Source: Trogon surrucura (lineage: Eukaryota; Chordata; Aves; Trogoniformes; Trogonidae). From it: a DNA stretch of 64,000 nucleotides. The stretch spans positions 49,634,264 through 49,698,263 of the forward strand of contig CM036621.1 of the NCBI GenBank assembly GCA_020746105.1, in the 5' to 3' direction. The notes below the pieces were generated by a model. The model saw only the letters and a list, made by a program, of their open reading frames with translations. It made no database searches and was not told the origin of the DNA. Made by a program: the position numbers and the translations under genes. Shown one piece after another: positions 14,119 through 23,744 of this stretch (position 1 is the stretch's first letter; every line of letters begins with the position of its first letter).

Positions 14119-14338
14119 CCAGGAAATAGTCATCTATTCCCATCCTTATAACACGATTTCTAACTTAAGAAGCTTTTGGCATACACAGGTTGAACTCAGC
14201 AAGGTACTCATGTACCTGAAAACACCTAAGCTGGCTTAGAGTAAAGCATGACCTGAGTGTTGCAGGGTACCTCACTCCCATCTTTGAGGGCTCTGGTGCC
14301 TTTAAGGTAGGCTCTTTCAGAGGCACAGGTAAAGCCTT

Positions 14339-14544
14339 GATCTCGATGCTGCAGAACCACATCATGATTAGTACAAGGGTGGCAAGACTCTGGAATAAAT
14401 TGCCCAGAAAAGTTGTGGATGCCAGGCTGGATAAGGCCTTGAGCAAGCTAGTCTAGCTGAGAGGCGTCCCTGCCCATGGGAGGGAGGTTGGATTAGATGA
14501 TCTCTAAGGTCCCTTCCAACCCAAGTCATTCTATGATTCTGTCA
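14339..14544 (+). repeat. CR1 LINE 3' end
   Basis: The plus strand carries a diverged CR1 3' region: 'ctggaataaattgcccagaa' matches the C-terminal ORF2 part, and 'ggttggattagatgatctct' followed by 'cccttccaacccaagtcatt' and a TTCTATGATTCTG tail is the 3' UTR end. It is 5'-truncated and the reading frame is lost. Confidence 0.85.
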
Positions 14545-16535
14545 TTTAATTGGGCTGCAGCTTTTCAGTCCAGTACTAACTTGCAAGGATTTTTTTCCTG
14601 TTTTTCCAGGATATCTTTTTCATTCTGACCTTAGTACATCAATAGGATGTTGGTGGCATCTATCCCCATATGTAAAGGCAAAGAGCACGAAGCTGAAGAA
14701 CAAACATCCCTCTAGTGTTGCAGGCTTAGCCCTGATTTAGACTCAAGCACACTTTTCCTTTGCTGTAGTAGGATATTAAATCCATCAGGATTTAGCAGTA
14801 GCGCTGGCTAACTGCTCACTACCTAAAACTTAACAAAACTGATCTTTTTTCCATTCTTCTTTCTTTCACTTAAACAACTGCCCTGAGTATCTTTGCCCTA
14901 TGGTTGCTTAATGGGTATAAAAGATAATGTGCCAGGTACCGACAATTCTGAACGTGTGATGTCTCATCATCACGTAGCTACAGCTCCTCATAACTATCGC
15001 CTTTCTTCCTACAAGTAATAACAAGATGGCACCTGTATACTACTTCGCATCTTGAAAGCACTGTGCAAACATGTATGTAATTGACCCAATTTCTCTATGA
15101 AAAAAGCTATGAGGAACTAACATTATTAATAATCATTATTCTAATTATTTGTTAAATCTGATGGTCTACTTGGCCCTGAACACGAAGGTAAATATATCTG
15201 CCTCAGGGACTCCACAGTCTAAATTCTGAAGAATTGCCAAAGGCACACTTTATGCTGACAGCAAAATTCACCCCCAGAAAAGGTTCAGAACAAATCAAAA
15301 GCCAAAGTCAAGTTTTGATGGAAAAAATCAAATAATTCCAACAGTAAAACAAAAATTTAAAACCCAAAACCTTCACCTGAAAATTTGTTTTAAAAACAGG
15401 TGCAACAGGACCAGTGGGCGCTTTATTTCACATGACATAAGACTTAACATTCAAGGAACAGAGTAAATGCACAAATAGTTTGAAAAACAAATTACCACAA
15501 TCAAATAGGAATAAGAGAAAAAAACCACAGAGGTAGCTTATCCATGATCCTGGGCAATCAGTTATTAAAATAACCAAATTTTCCTGATAGCTTCATTTAC
15601 GTATTTGGTGGCTTTTTGTTTTTCTAACAAATCCTGACAAATAAAGTATTTTATTAACATTAAAACATGACCTTCTCCTGGGTTTGGACAAGAAACAAAT
15701 ACTGCATCTCCCAGAAATCTTTAATGCAGTACTGACGTATGCACATTTAATTAGACACCATAGCTTCAGGAATTTTTTTTACAACTAGGATAAATAGTTA
15801 CTGAACTTCCAAGTATCATGTAAGACATCTACATGTCAAAGTTAAAACTCATACTCCATGTTTTGTTTGCTAAACCTTCATTGAGAAAACAACAGATTTG
15901 TGTTGCTCACGTAAGCATCCTGAACTGTCAAACCTCCTCTCTATATGATGATTCTAGCAGCAAAACAAAAAGAATTGGATATCCTTCCTGGAAAAGGCAA
16001 CACTTGAGACTCAGGTGGGGCAGAGGACTGAATGAAAAATATAATTTACACGTAGATGAAACACTGCATTGCATATCAGCTCTCCATTACTGCACTCCTA
16101 TGATCTCTTTGAGCCACATCTCTGCAGCTGAATGTTTCAGAACAGATTCCCAGAGTTCAGAACCCAGCATAAATACATACAATTAGGAGCTAATGACTAA
16201 CAAAAAAAAATTGAGCTGTATTACTATTTGTTATCTTTCATTTTGACTTATATTTGAATCTTACATTATTTCAATCGCTAACAAAACTGAAGACCCAAAA
16301 GCTTTTAAATGACACGTAGCTATTTATCACATACCTTTTCTGGTGGGTATTAATTTAAGAACCGCAGTTTGTACCGCTCTAATACTTATGCCTAACTCTA
16401 GGACAAATGTAACTCCAACATATGTGACCTCGGGCATATAGTGTGAGCACAGCCTTAGTAAAGCAAGAAAATAGAGGAAAGATGATGTGCAGTAATCTAC
16501 AAGACATCAGTGAAAACTGAAAGTGTATTTTGAGT
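14545..16535. other. no supported feature
   Basis: AT-rich DNA between two CR1 ends. I see no coding, RNA or repeat signal that I can support. Confidence 0.5.
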
Positions 16536-16682
16536 CACTGTCCCTGGAGGCATTTGAAAGATGTGTAGATGTGGTGCCTGGGGAGGTAGTTTAGTTGTGG
16601 ACTCCTAGCGCTGATGGTTGGACTGGATAATCTCAAGGGTCTTTTCTAACCTAAATAATTCTATGAATCTATGATTCTGTAC
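16536..16682 (+). repeat. CR1 LINE 3' end
   Basis: The segment 'ggaggcatttgaaagatgtg', then 'ggttggactggataatctca', 'gggtcttttctaacctaaat' and the tail 'ctatgaatctatgattctgt' is a diverged CR1 3' end in sense orientation. Confidence 0.8.
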
Positions 16683-18239
16683 TTCTTAGGGGGGGAAAAA
16701 ACAGGGGGCAAGGCATCAGACACAATTACAAATATAATGAAAACTTCCAAATGAGATGTAGTATCCTCCTAGCGCACAGAGACCTAAGGCACACTGGCAT
16801 GTTGTATCCGAAAGCAGGAATTCCTAGCAGCTGTCACAATTCACCCCTGATTGCATAACACTATAAACATTTTATCACTTAACTAAAAACATTGATATAT
16901 AACAGACTGAAAGATCTTAATATTTTTAAATGGATTATTGAATATTTCCTAATGAAATTACTGAGATTTTACAATTACTCTACTTCCTCGTCCAAAACAC
17001 ATACTGAAAACCAGACAGTACCACCTTAAACACCAATTTACCTTAAAAAAGCAATGGTTACTTAACTTCATATCATAAATTCACTTACATAAAAACCAAC
17101 TGATAGCTTCTCAAAGTAAAATAGCACTTAAGAAAATAGCACGACAGCGCTTTTACACAGTAAGTAATTTGAGCTAAGCATTGGTAACTATTGAGAAGAA
17201 AATGATAGGCTGGCTAAAAAATTTTCCTTTTAGATGGTTTTCTATTTCTTTCCATTTTGTAGCTTGAATATGATGATTCACTATTAAAAAATAATTTAAA
17301 CATTAGTACTAGATTAATTTGAAGAATCAACCCCAGGATTACTTGCAAAGCTACCAATTCTTTCATTGTGCATGATTCATCACATAAACTGAACTAAACT
17401 AAAAATACTACCTCAAGGAGTTTGACCTGAACTCAGCTAAACCAGCTTTGGCACCAGACATGGAACTGAGCTGAGAAAAAAACTTCTCACTTGCGACATC
17501 AAGTTCAATGGACCTTTGGGATCTAGGGAGCTGATTCCATCATCTTCTTTTGTTATTTGCTGACAGGGTTTTGCTGGCACAATTTTAATTACCACAAGTT
17601 AGAAGCCACAGAGAACTTCTTTTGGAGGCTGATGAAGGGAAAAAAAATCCCCTCTTTCCATAGTCTAGGAAAGGGAAGGTAGGAGACAGAGGCCTCCTTG
17701 CCACAGGAGAAATTTAGGAAGAATTGGAAAAGCTTTGGATTCATACCTTAATTTGACCAGCGACTTCCCAAAGGACACAACAGAAAGGGCGGGTCAGCAG
17801 CACTCTTACTTACAACTGTATTTCCCACATTGCTCAGCCACAGTTCCATAATGCTCCTGCAACATCTTGCCAACTCAGCTGTAAAGAACTTCGGTAGCTT
17901 ACCAGCTTTCATCATAAGACAGAACCTTCGCTTAACTCACTGCAGTGGTGAAATTGGATACCAAGATGATGGCAGAACCAATTTTGCCTTGGTACTAAAA
18001 CACACTATTGCAAACTTCAGAGAAAAAACAGTGTTTTCCATACTTGTGGAGCATATCAGCCTCAGCTACATGGAGACCCGGATCCTTTTCATCAGCAAAA
18101 GGACTATATTCTACTATCACAGCAAGGCTGCAGCAGCCTACTAGCAGTAAATTCACATTGTCCTTCTACTACCAACCTCTTCTGCTCACTATGTCTTTTT
18201 CACAGCACTAAAGACCCGGTGTCTAGAATTCTCTCTTCC
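16683..18239. other. no supported gene upstream of the provirus
   Basis: AT-rich DNA. An open frame on the plus strand at 17830-18144 has no recognisable motif and I do not call it. This is the host sequence on the 3' side of the provirus in its own orientation. Confidence 0.5.
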
Positions 18240-18244
18240 CTCCT
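18240..18244. repeat. target-site duplication, left copy (CTCCT)
   Basis: CTCCT directly abuts the LTR at 18245 and is repeated at 26410-26414 just after the other LTR. If the first LTR base T is counted as host the match becomes six bases (CTCCTT), the size usual for alpha- and betaretroviruses, so the exact length is ambiguous by one. Confidence 0.8.
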
Positions 18245-18654
18245 TGTGGGAGTCTCCATGCTGGAGAACAGGAACTGCAGACGACCACTTGTAGAGAGTG
18301 CGGACACGCAAGTTCAATTTTATTAGTTGTGTTCTCTGTTTTTATACATTTCTGTTACAACATTACTCTAAAGAAGGAATACATGATTGGATATCAGATC
18401 ATTCTAAAAATACATGTTACCTACTGATTGGTTAATTTCTATTTAGCTCACATAGATATATGATACTATTGTTATCAGGATATTGCAACTTCAGATGTCC
18501 AGTGCCTCTGTTCTTGTTCACATTCCAAGAAGTTCTATGGCCTTGTTTTTCTCAGTGAAGCAAGACAAGGACACGTTGTCCTTGAAGTTCTGAGACTTAA
18601 GGTATTCTTTTATAAACCGGCTGCAAGGCTATAGTCCCAGTTAGGCTAGTAACA
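18245..18654 (-). repeat. 3' LTR of the provirus
   Basis: The copy begins with TG and ends with CA on both strands. In proviral sense the U3 starts at 18654 directly after the polypurine tract. A TATA box (TATAAAAA) lies at 18346-18339 and an AATAAA poly(A) signal at 18324-18319, only about 14 bases further on, so R must be short, as in alpha- and betaretroviruses. The env frame runs about 58 bp into this LTR and stops at 18599-18597. Five of the 17 differences from the 5' LTR fall in the last 24 bp (18631-18654). Confidence 0.95.
18319..18324 (-). terminator. polyadenylation signal of the 3' LTR
   Basis: AATAAA in proviral sense (TTTATT on the plus strand), downstream of the TATA box at 18346-18339. 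It is conserved in the 5' LTR at 26079-26074. Confidence 0.75.
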
Positions 18655-19856
18655 TCTCCCCCTCTTTTATCAAAAACAGCATCGGCCAGTCTTTTTATCT
18701 GAGCAGAGAAGCAGCAGATGATGCAAGGTCTCATACACAACACTATTAACACCATAACTATAATTATAAGAATCATTTTTATGCTCTCTTTAACCCATGT
18801 AGAAATTCTGAAGGACATGAGCCAGTCGTTAAAAGGGTTGTGTCTTACTGTTATTTTTTGAGTATGCTGCTGTAACCATTGGAGTTGTCTATGGATAGAG
18901 TCGCTATGATCAGACAGGTTAAAACAACACATGCCTTGGAATTCATCACATCCTTTCCCTTGAGCTAGTAGCAAGAAATCAATTGCTGCCCGATTTTGAA
19001 TCACAGCTCGACGCAAATTGCTCGTATTTTGAGCCATTTGAAAGATAATTTGTGTTGTTACATTGGCCTGCTTCACAGTCCAACATGTCAAACATTGGAT
19101 CTGTTGAAGAGAGTGAGCTGTCCCTATACTAGGTAAAAGAGATGCAAAAATTTTGGCTGTAGGGCTCTATAATTCAACTTCATCGTTACAATCAGGGTCA
19201 AGAACATCAATACTTCTTTTAATGATAGAGTTATTCAAGGTCGTTAAAAATTCTTTAGAAGGGGCCAAAAGAGTCAGATGTCCTAAATAACAGGGTCCTC
19301 CATGTGCAAAGCGAGGGATTCCTTGCCAAGCCCGATCTCCACAAATGAGATAAAAATTTGGAGGCAGGGATATTGGTTTGGACATATTAAGAAAAATATG
19401 GCCACTTCCCCAACCATAAGGGCTAGATCCACAATAGTCCGAATTATTATAATTTTTATGAGGGGTTAACCAAACTTGTTTACGTGAAGCGGTAAGATTC
19501 CATGACCCAAAATAAACACAGTCAGAACCATTTGACTTGCGACTGTTTAACAAGTTAAGTTCTTGTGGATCCCATGGAAGAGTTGTATTCAAGGTTTTGA
19601 TTAATTTAGTAAGACAATGGCTACTATTACCAGTACCTGAACAGTTGAAATTGACGTTATCTACAACAATCTTTGACGGAGTTATGGGTGTGTCTATCAA
19701 ACAGGTCTTAAATGGATCAGTGGCTGCTGTTAAGTGAAGACAAAAGGCAGTGTTTCCTGTTTGATTGGCTCATTTGGTCCAAAAATTCCCTTCAGGCAAG
19801 TTTAACCCTGAACACAAGTTACTTATTACTATAATTGTAATGATTCGTTGGATCAT
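18597..19856 (-). pseudogene. env: env, surface and transmembrane glycoprotein, two in-frame stops
   Basis: This is the envelope gene for host-cell attachment and membrane fusion. I start it at an ATG at 19856-19854 because a hydrophobic signal-like segment (ITIIVISNLC) follows at once. The frame is continuous for 420 codons apart from a TGA at 19772-19770 and a TAG at 19169-19167. The surface part has many N-glycosylation sites and cysteines. A short basic KRS stretch may be the remnant of the SU/TM cleavage site. In TM, two cysteines bracket an internal fusion-type loop (the TAG falls inside it). Next come a QNRAAIDFLL helix, a CX6CC motif (CDEFQGMCC), a membrane anchor (ILIIIVMVLIVLC) and a tail that crosses the polypurine tract into U3. 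CX6CC with an internal fusion loop is an alpharetrovirus-like design. The surface part is short for this class, and the frame upstream (19819-20322) may be a detached leader. Confidence 0.85.
18655..18668 (-). other. polypurine tract (plus-strand primer)
   Basis: In proviral sense AAAAGAGGGGGAGA immediately precedes the 3' LTR. It is also translated as part of the env tail (KRGGD), so the tract is under two constraints. Confidence 0.9.
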
Positions 19857-20322
19857 TATGAACTCTACAAGTTTTCAAATAATAGGTCAAAATGGGTTCA
19901 GTATTTTTTATATTATGTAAACAATTCTTTAATGAATTGAGCTCTAACCACAGTAAAGCAAGCTCCTTTTCTTCCACTGATTCAAACAATTTCTCTGCTT
20001 CAATTAAAGAAAGGTTTGGCCTTTTCAACCACTTCCTTAGTTCGGCTATTGGTGCAACTTCAAAAATAATTCGGCACTCCTCACAACTAAAATAGCAAAT
20101 ATTACTATTATAGGACCAATACGACCTCCCACAATCCCCACAACAAAAATATCCTTCTATCTAAATAGAACAACCACAAGATGGCCAGTGCAACGTTTGT
20201 ATTTTTGCAATAACAATATGATCAATTGCAGTTCGAATTGTTGCAGGGTCCGGAACCGGAGGCAATGGAGTCTGAAGATTCTTTTCCAGTATGGATCTGA
20301 CTTGGCTCAGTTGCTTCACCTT
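19819..20322 (-). pseudogene. cysteine-rich open frame between pol and env (accessory ORF or displaced env leader)
   Basis: I do not recognise this frame. After a TGA at 20325-20323 it stays open for 53 codons, has one TAG at 20163-20161, then runs 113 more codons to a TAA at 19819-19821. No ATG lies in it, so it would need a spliced leader (in alpharetroviruses the env mRNA borrows the gag ATG). The middle carries cysteine pairs: SCGCS, FCCGDCG and CYFSCEECR, spaced like a small zinc-binding module. An acidic/leucine-rich helix (EEKELALLWLELNSL) follows. It overlaps the start of env by 38 bp in a different frame. Two readings are possible: a separate accessory protein, or a long env signal-peptide leader cut off from env by a one-base indel near 19830-19860. 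I cannot choose between them. Confidence 0.5.
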
Positions 20323-20350
20323 TCACTGTTGCCGCCTGTGAGTTGGGGTC

Positions 20351-22975
20351 TCAGTGTTCTCGAAGTTTTCCAGGTTGATTCTCAATCCACAGTTTAACCC
20401 ACTTGGCTGGGATCCACATAGATTTTTGTCCTATTAAAACACAAGCGTAACCCCGACCTCAGGTTAACAACCGTAATGGTCCTTGCCAATTTTGCGTGCT
20501 GGGATCCCATGTCTGTACAAAGACTTCATGCGTGATTAAAAGCCCTTTTCTTTGGTGATGAATCTGCATAGGTGCCAGTTGTTGATGTATATCAGCAACA
20601 TCAACATATGTTTTCCAATTATGTACATACACTGCTTTCATAACAATCTCCTGTGGCGTAAGAAGGTGCTCCCCCTCTTTTTTCAAAACTGTGAATAACC
20701 GTTTTAGGTCTTGATGTTTACGTTCCACAATGGCTTGACCAGTGCTGTTGTATGGCACACCGAGTTGGTGTCGCACACCCCACGTATTTAAAAAAGATTG
20801 TGCGACTTTACCAGTATAATTGGGACCATTGTCTGTTTTTATAATTTCGGGTTTTCCCAACACCGCAAAAGCTTCCAGCCAATGGCGACAAGTGGTCCGT
20901 CCTTTGCTATTAGTCATAGCAGAGGCCCACACTAATTTGCTGTGTGAGTCAACGGTGACATGCACAAATCGCCAACAGCCAAAGGCAGGAAAAATGGTTA
21001 CATCAGATTGAAATAACTGTTGAGATTACAGGCCTCGAGGATTGGTCCCTGATTGTTGTAGTGGTGTTAGTCGTGCACAATATGGGCACGTTGCAACAAT
21101 ACCACGGGTCATTTTGCGTGTAAGATTGAACTCCTTTTGTAAACTAGTTGCTGACTGATGGAAAAAACGATGGGATGCTTGCGCTAGCAAAAAGGGACTC
21201 ACACCACTTGCTGCAGCTGAAACTGCCTGGTCAATTACTGCATTCTCTTTGTTCAAAATACCTGGGAGACTTGAATGGTTACGAATGTGGGTGGAGAAAA
21301 AGGGGTACCGTCGGTTGTTGACAAGGTTCATCAATTGGATCAGCTCCTTTTCCACCAAAGGGTTAACAATTTTACCGAGAAAAGCATCTTCAATCCTAGT
21401 AAGGATAGAACTAACATATAAGGAATCAGAAACAAGGTTAAAGGCAGTAGAAGTAAAATTTTCAAAAACAAGCACAACAGCCTTAAGTTCAAGAACTTGT
21501 ACTGACATACCTAAACATTCATGCAGGGTAGTGTTCCATTCGCCGTTTATCATAACAGTAAACCTATATCGAAAAGTTTTACCACTTGCATCAGTAAAAA
21601 CAGTAGGACACCCATCAATAGGGGAATCTTTCCTGATAGCTTCTTCATGAAGGGGAAGATTAACAGAAAATATAGGACACTGAGGATAGTGATTGTTTAT
21701 CAAAAGACCCAATGTAGCTGTACTGAACAGCAGTGAGCTGGACTGCCACTCTTCGATAACCGATGACAATTTTGCCGGAAGAACCACCACCGATGGTTCT
21801 ACTGCAAAAACTTGTCGAATCTTATGTTTGGCTTTTAGAATTAATTCTCCCATATTATCAATACGTCTAAGAACAGAAATTGTAGGAACACTTTTAGTAA
21901 ATATCCATTCCAATGGATAAAAACATTTACGATCTACAGTGGCTTGGCCAATTAAGGCTACCTGTTCGGCTGCTGAATTAATAACATAAATGCCAATAGG
22001 TAATTGTGGATCATATCTGTACACACAGATATCATTTAACTTTTGAGAAATTTTTTCAAGGGCAATCAAGCCCTCGTCAGTAAGCGTGCAAGCTTCGACA
22101 ATGTCCGCTGAGCCTTCCAATAAGGAACGGAGAGGATCTAGGTCTCGATTAGTTATCCCAGCCCATGTTCGCACACACTGTATATCTCTAACGAGTTTCT
22201 GAACGTCATTGACAGTTCGGATCATCGTATGCAGTTTTAGCTTTTGAGGTCTGAAGCGGATTTTACTCACTTCGAATCCGAGATATAGCCAAGGTTCAGT
22301 TCTTTGAATTTTCTCTTCTGCAATTCGCAAACCCCACCTTTCGAGTTGATTTAACAGTTCCTTTTCCTTCTCTATAGATAGAGGATCTTTACTTGCTACC
22401 AGGATGTCATCCATGTAATGATAAGTAATAAGTTCTGGGTTAGTTTTTCTCCAGTCACACAAAGCTTGATCTACAAACTATTGACAGATAGTAGGACTGT
22501 TGCACATTCCCTGGGGAAGGACAACCCATTCATATCGTTGCATGGGGGCACTATGATTAACAGAAGGGAGACTGAAGGCAAATCTTTTGGTATCATCAGG
22601 ATGTAACGGACTACTAAAAAAGCAGTCTTTAATGTCTAATACAAATAGATGATAGTTTTTAGGTAATCCTGCAGGTGATGGAAGGCCAGGTTGAAGGGCG
22701 CTGAATGGTAGCATTTGTTCATTTACTGCTCTGAGGTCATGAAGAAGGCGCCATTTCCCTGATTTCTTCTGTATAACAAACACAGGAGTGTTCCATGGGC
22801 TGTGGGACGGCTTAAGATGCCCTAGCTGTAATTGCTCTTCTACTAGGGATTTCAGATGCTCTAATTTTTCAGCAGACATAAGCCACTGAGCAACCCGAAC
22901 AGGTTCCTCTGTTGTCCAGGAAAGTTTAATCATGGGTCGAGCATCTGTCCGCTCAGTGGCCACTATTAAAAATGT
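20351..22975 (-). pseudogene. pol: pol: reverse transcriptase, RNase H and integrase, three premature stops
   Basis: The pol frame is -1 relative to protease and begins at the overlap near 22975. RT: a palm aspartate in [10 protein letters not shown], the LPQGMCNSP motif, and YMDD at about 22406-22417. RNase H follows: FTDASGKT, LELKAV, VSDSLYV and a final aspartate in NAVIDQA keep the four acidic residues. Integrase has the HHCC zinc domain (HRFFH and CPYC), then a D,D,E core (VTVDSHS, KTDNGP, IVERKHQ) and a C-terminal WIPAKWVKLW segment. The frame is unbroken except for TAG at 22480-22478 (just before the YMDD region), TAA at 21028-21026 (between zinc domain and core) and TGA at 20461-20459. 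TGA at 20353-20351 is probably the natural end. The catalytic residues remain, so the element was inactivated by few point changes. Confidence 0.93.
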
Positions 22976-23420
22976 TGACTGGTAAGAATGACACTCCACT
23001 GACTCAACACATCTCTCCCAAGAATCCATAGAGGTGTATCCATGATATATGGTTTTACAGTAGCTATATTCTTTTCAGCATCAGTGATTGATACAAAATA
23101 TTTACTTTGAGAGGTTGAACCGGATCTGGCGATACCAAGGACCCTTTCTTGTAATTGTCGGGTAGGCCAGGAGGGGGGCCAGCCAGACAAGGGAATGATA
23201 GTAATGTCCGATCCAGTATCTAACATCATTTCAGCTTGAAATGAAAAGGTACCTCCACCTAGATCCGATTGCACCTTTCTAGTGGGTTTTGTGGATGACA
23301 AAACTTCCGCAAAAGCAGCAAGTGGACCCGTACTTCCAAACCCTCCTTTCCGAATTTTATCAGAACATGATCCTTGGGGCACTTGAGGAATAAAAGGAAT
23401 AAGCTGTGTTATCACACTTC
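22966..23420 (-). pseudogene. pro: pro: retroviral aspartic protease
   Basis: The protease cleaves Gag and Gag-Pro-Pol. About 66 residues into the frame lies the active site LDTGSDITIIP, and near the C-terminus the conserved [11 protein letters not shown] segment; a GGFGSTG element precedes the domain as in betaretroviruses. The frame ends with TAA at 22968-22966. There is no ATG: the protein would come from the dUTPase upstream, but here the two are in different frames. The C-terminal dUTPase motif is split across the junction near 23414-23420, as a one-base deletion would produce. The active-site aspartate lies near 23219. Confidence 0.88.
22969..22975 (-). promoter_or_regulatory. candidate pro-pol frameshift site (ACATTTT)
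   Basis: Pol is in the -1 frame relative to protease, and the protease stop TAA follows directly. The heptamer at the expected position is ACATTTT, which departs from the X-XXY-YYZ rule at its second base. It occupies the same place as the U-rich pro-pol shift sites of betaretroviruses, so it may be a decayed or relaxed site. Confidence 0.4.
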
Positions 23421-23744
23421 CTTTGGAATGAATAAAGGTGGGGTAAAAACTCTGATCATTATTTTAATTATTCCTTCATAATCAGCATCAATAACGCCTG
23501 GTTGTACAAAAATTCCTTGTTTTGTAGCAGATGATCTTCCAAGTAAGAGTGCTGCTAAACCCTTTCCAAGCAGACCAAAACTGGTAGTATTAATAAGATG
23601 CACCGAGTCATCAGATATAGTGATTGATTCTGCTGTTACCAAATTGACTCCGGTACTTCCTTTTGTTGCTGAACACATGTCGTCAAGGCAGCACTCATCT
23701 GTGGGGCGGTGTTCTGGGGGGTTTGATGTGTCGCCGCGCCCCCC
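23412..23744 (-). pseudogene. dUTPase domain of the pro reading frame
   Basis: The enzyme hydrolyses dUTP and keeps uracil out of viral DNA; in betaretroviruses it is fused upstream of protease. The frame is -1 to gag, entered near 23744, with no need of an own ATG. The motifs in order are GSTGVNL (motif 1), LLGRSS (motif 2) and GVIDADYEG (motif 3, with the catalytic aspartate and tyrosine). It stops at TGA 23414-23412 inside the last conserved motif, whose remainder is found in the protease frame. This domain placement is the best argument that the gag-pro-pol part is betaretrovirus-like, since alpharetroviruses have no dUTPase. Confidence 0.85.

Larger units (their letters stand above)
2816..14338. 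other. no supported gene; unassigned AT-rich DNA
   Basis: This long stretch has many open frames of 60-120 codons on both strands, but they lie antisense to one another, lack recognisable motifs and are what AT-rich DNA gives by chance. I see a 22-bp palindrome at 5079-5100. GC-richer patches occur at about 8540-8760 and 11100-11400, where both strands are open. Exon-like fragments with fair splice signals on the minus strand (for example 7905-7961 and 12682-12759) are discussed under findings but not annotated as genes. Confidence 0.5.

Noticed and set aside
20459..20965. A separate integrase-core gene with its own start
   Set aside because: It is in the same frame as the upstream pol segment and follows a premature TAA; it is a part of pol. 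The first codon is GTG inside the domain.
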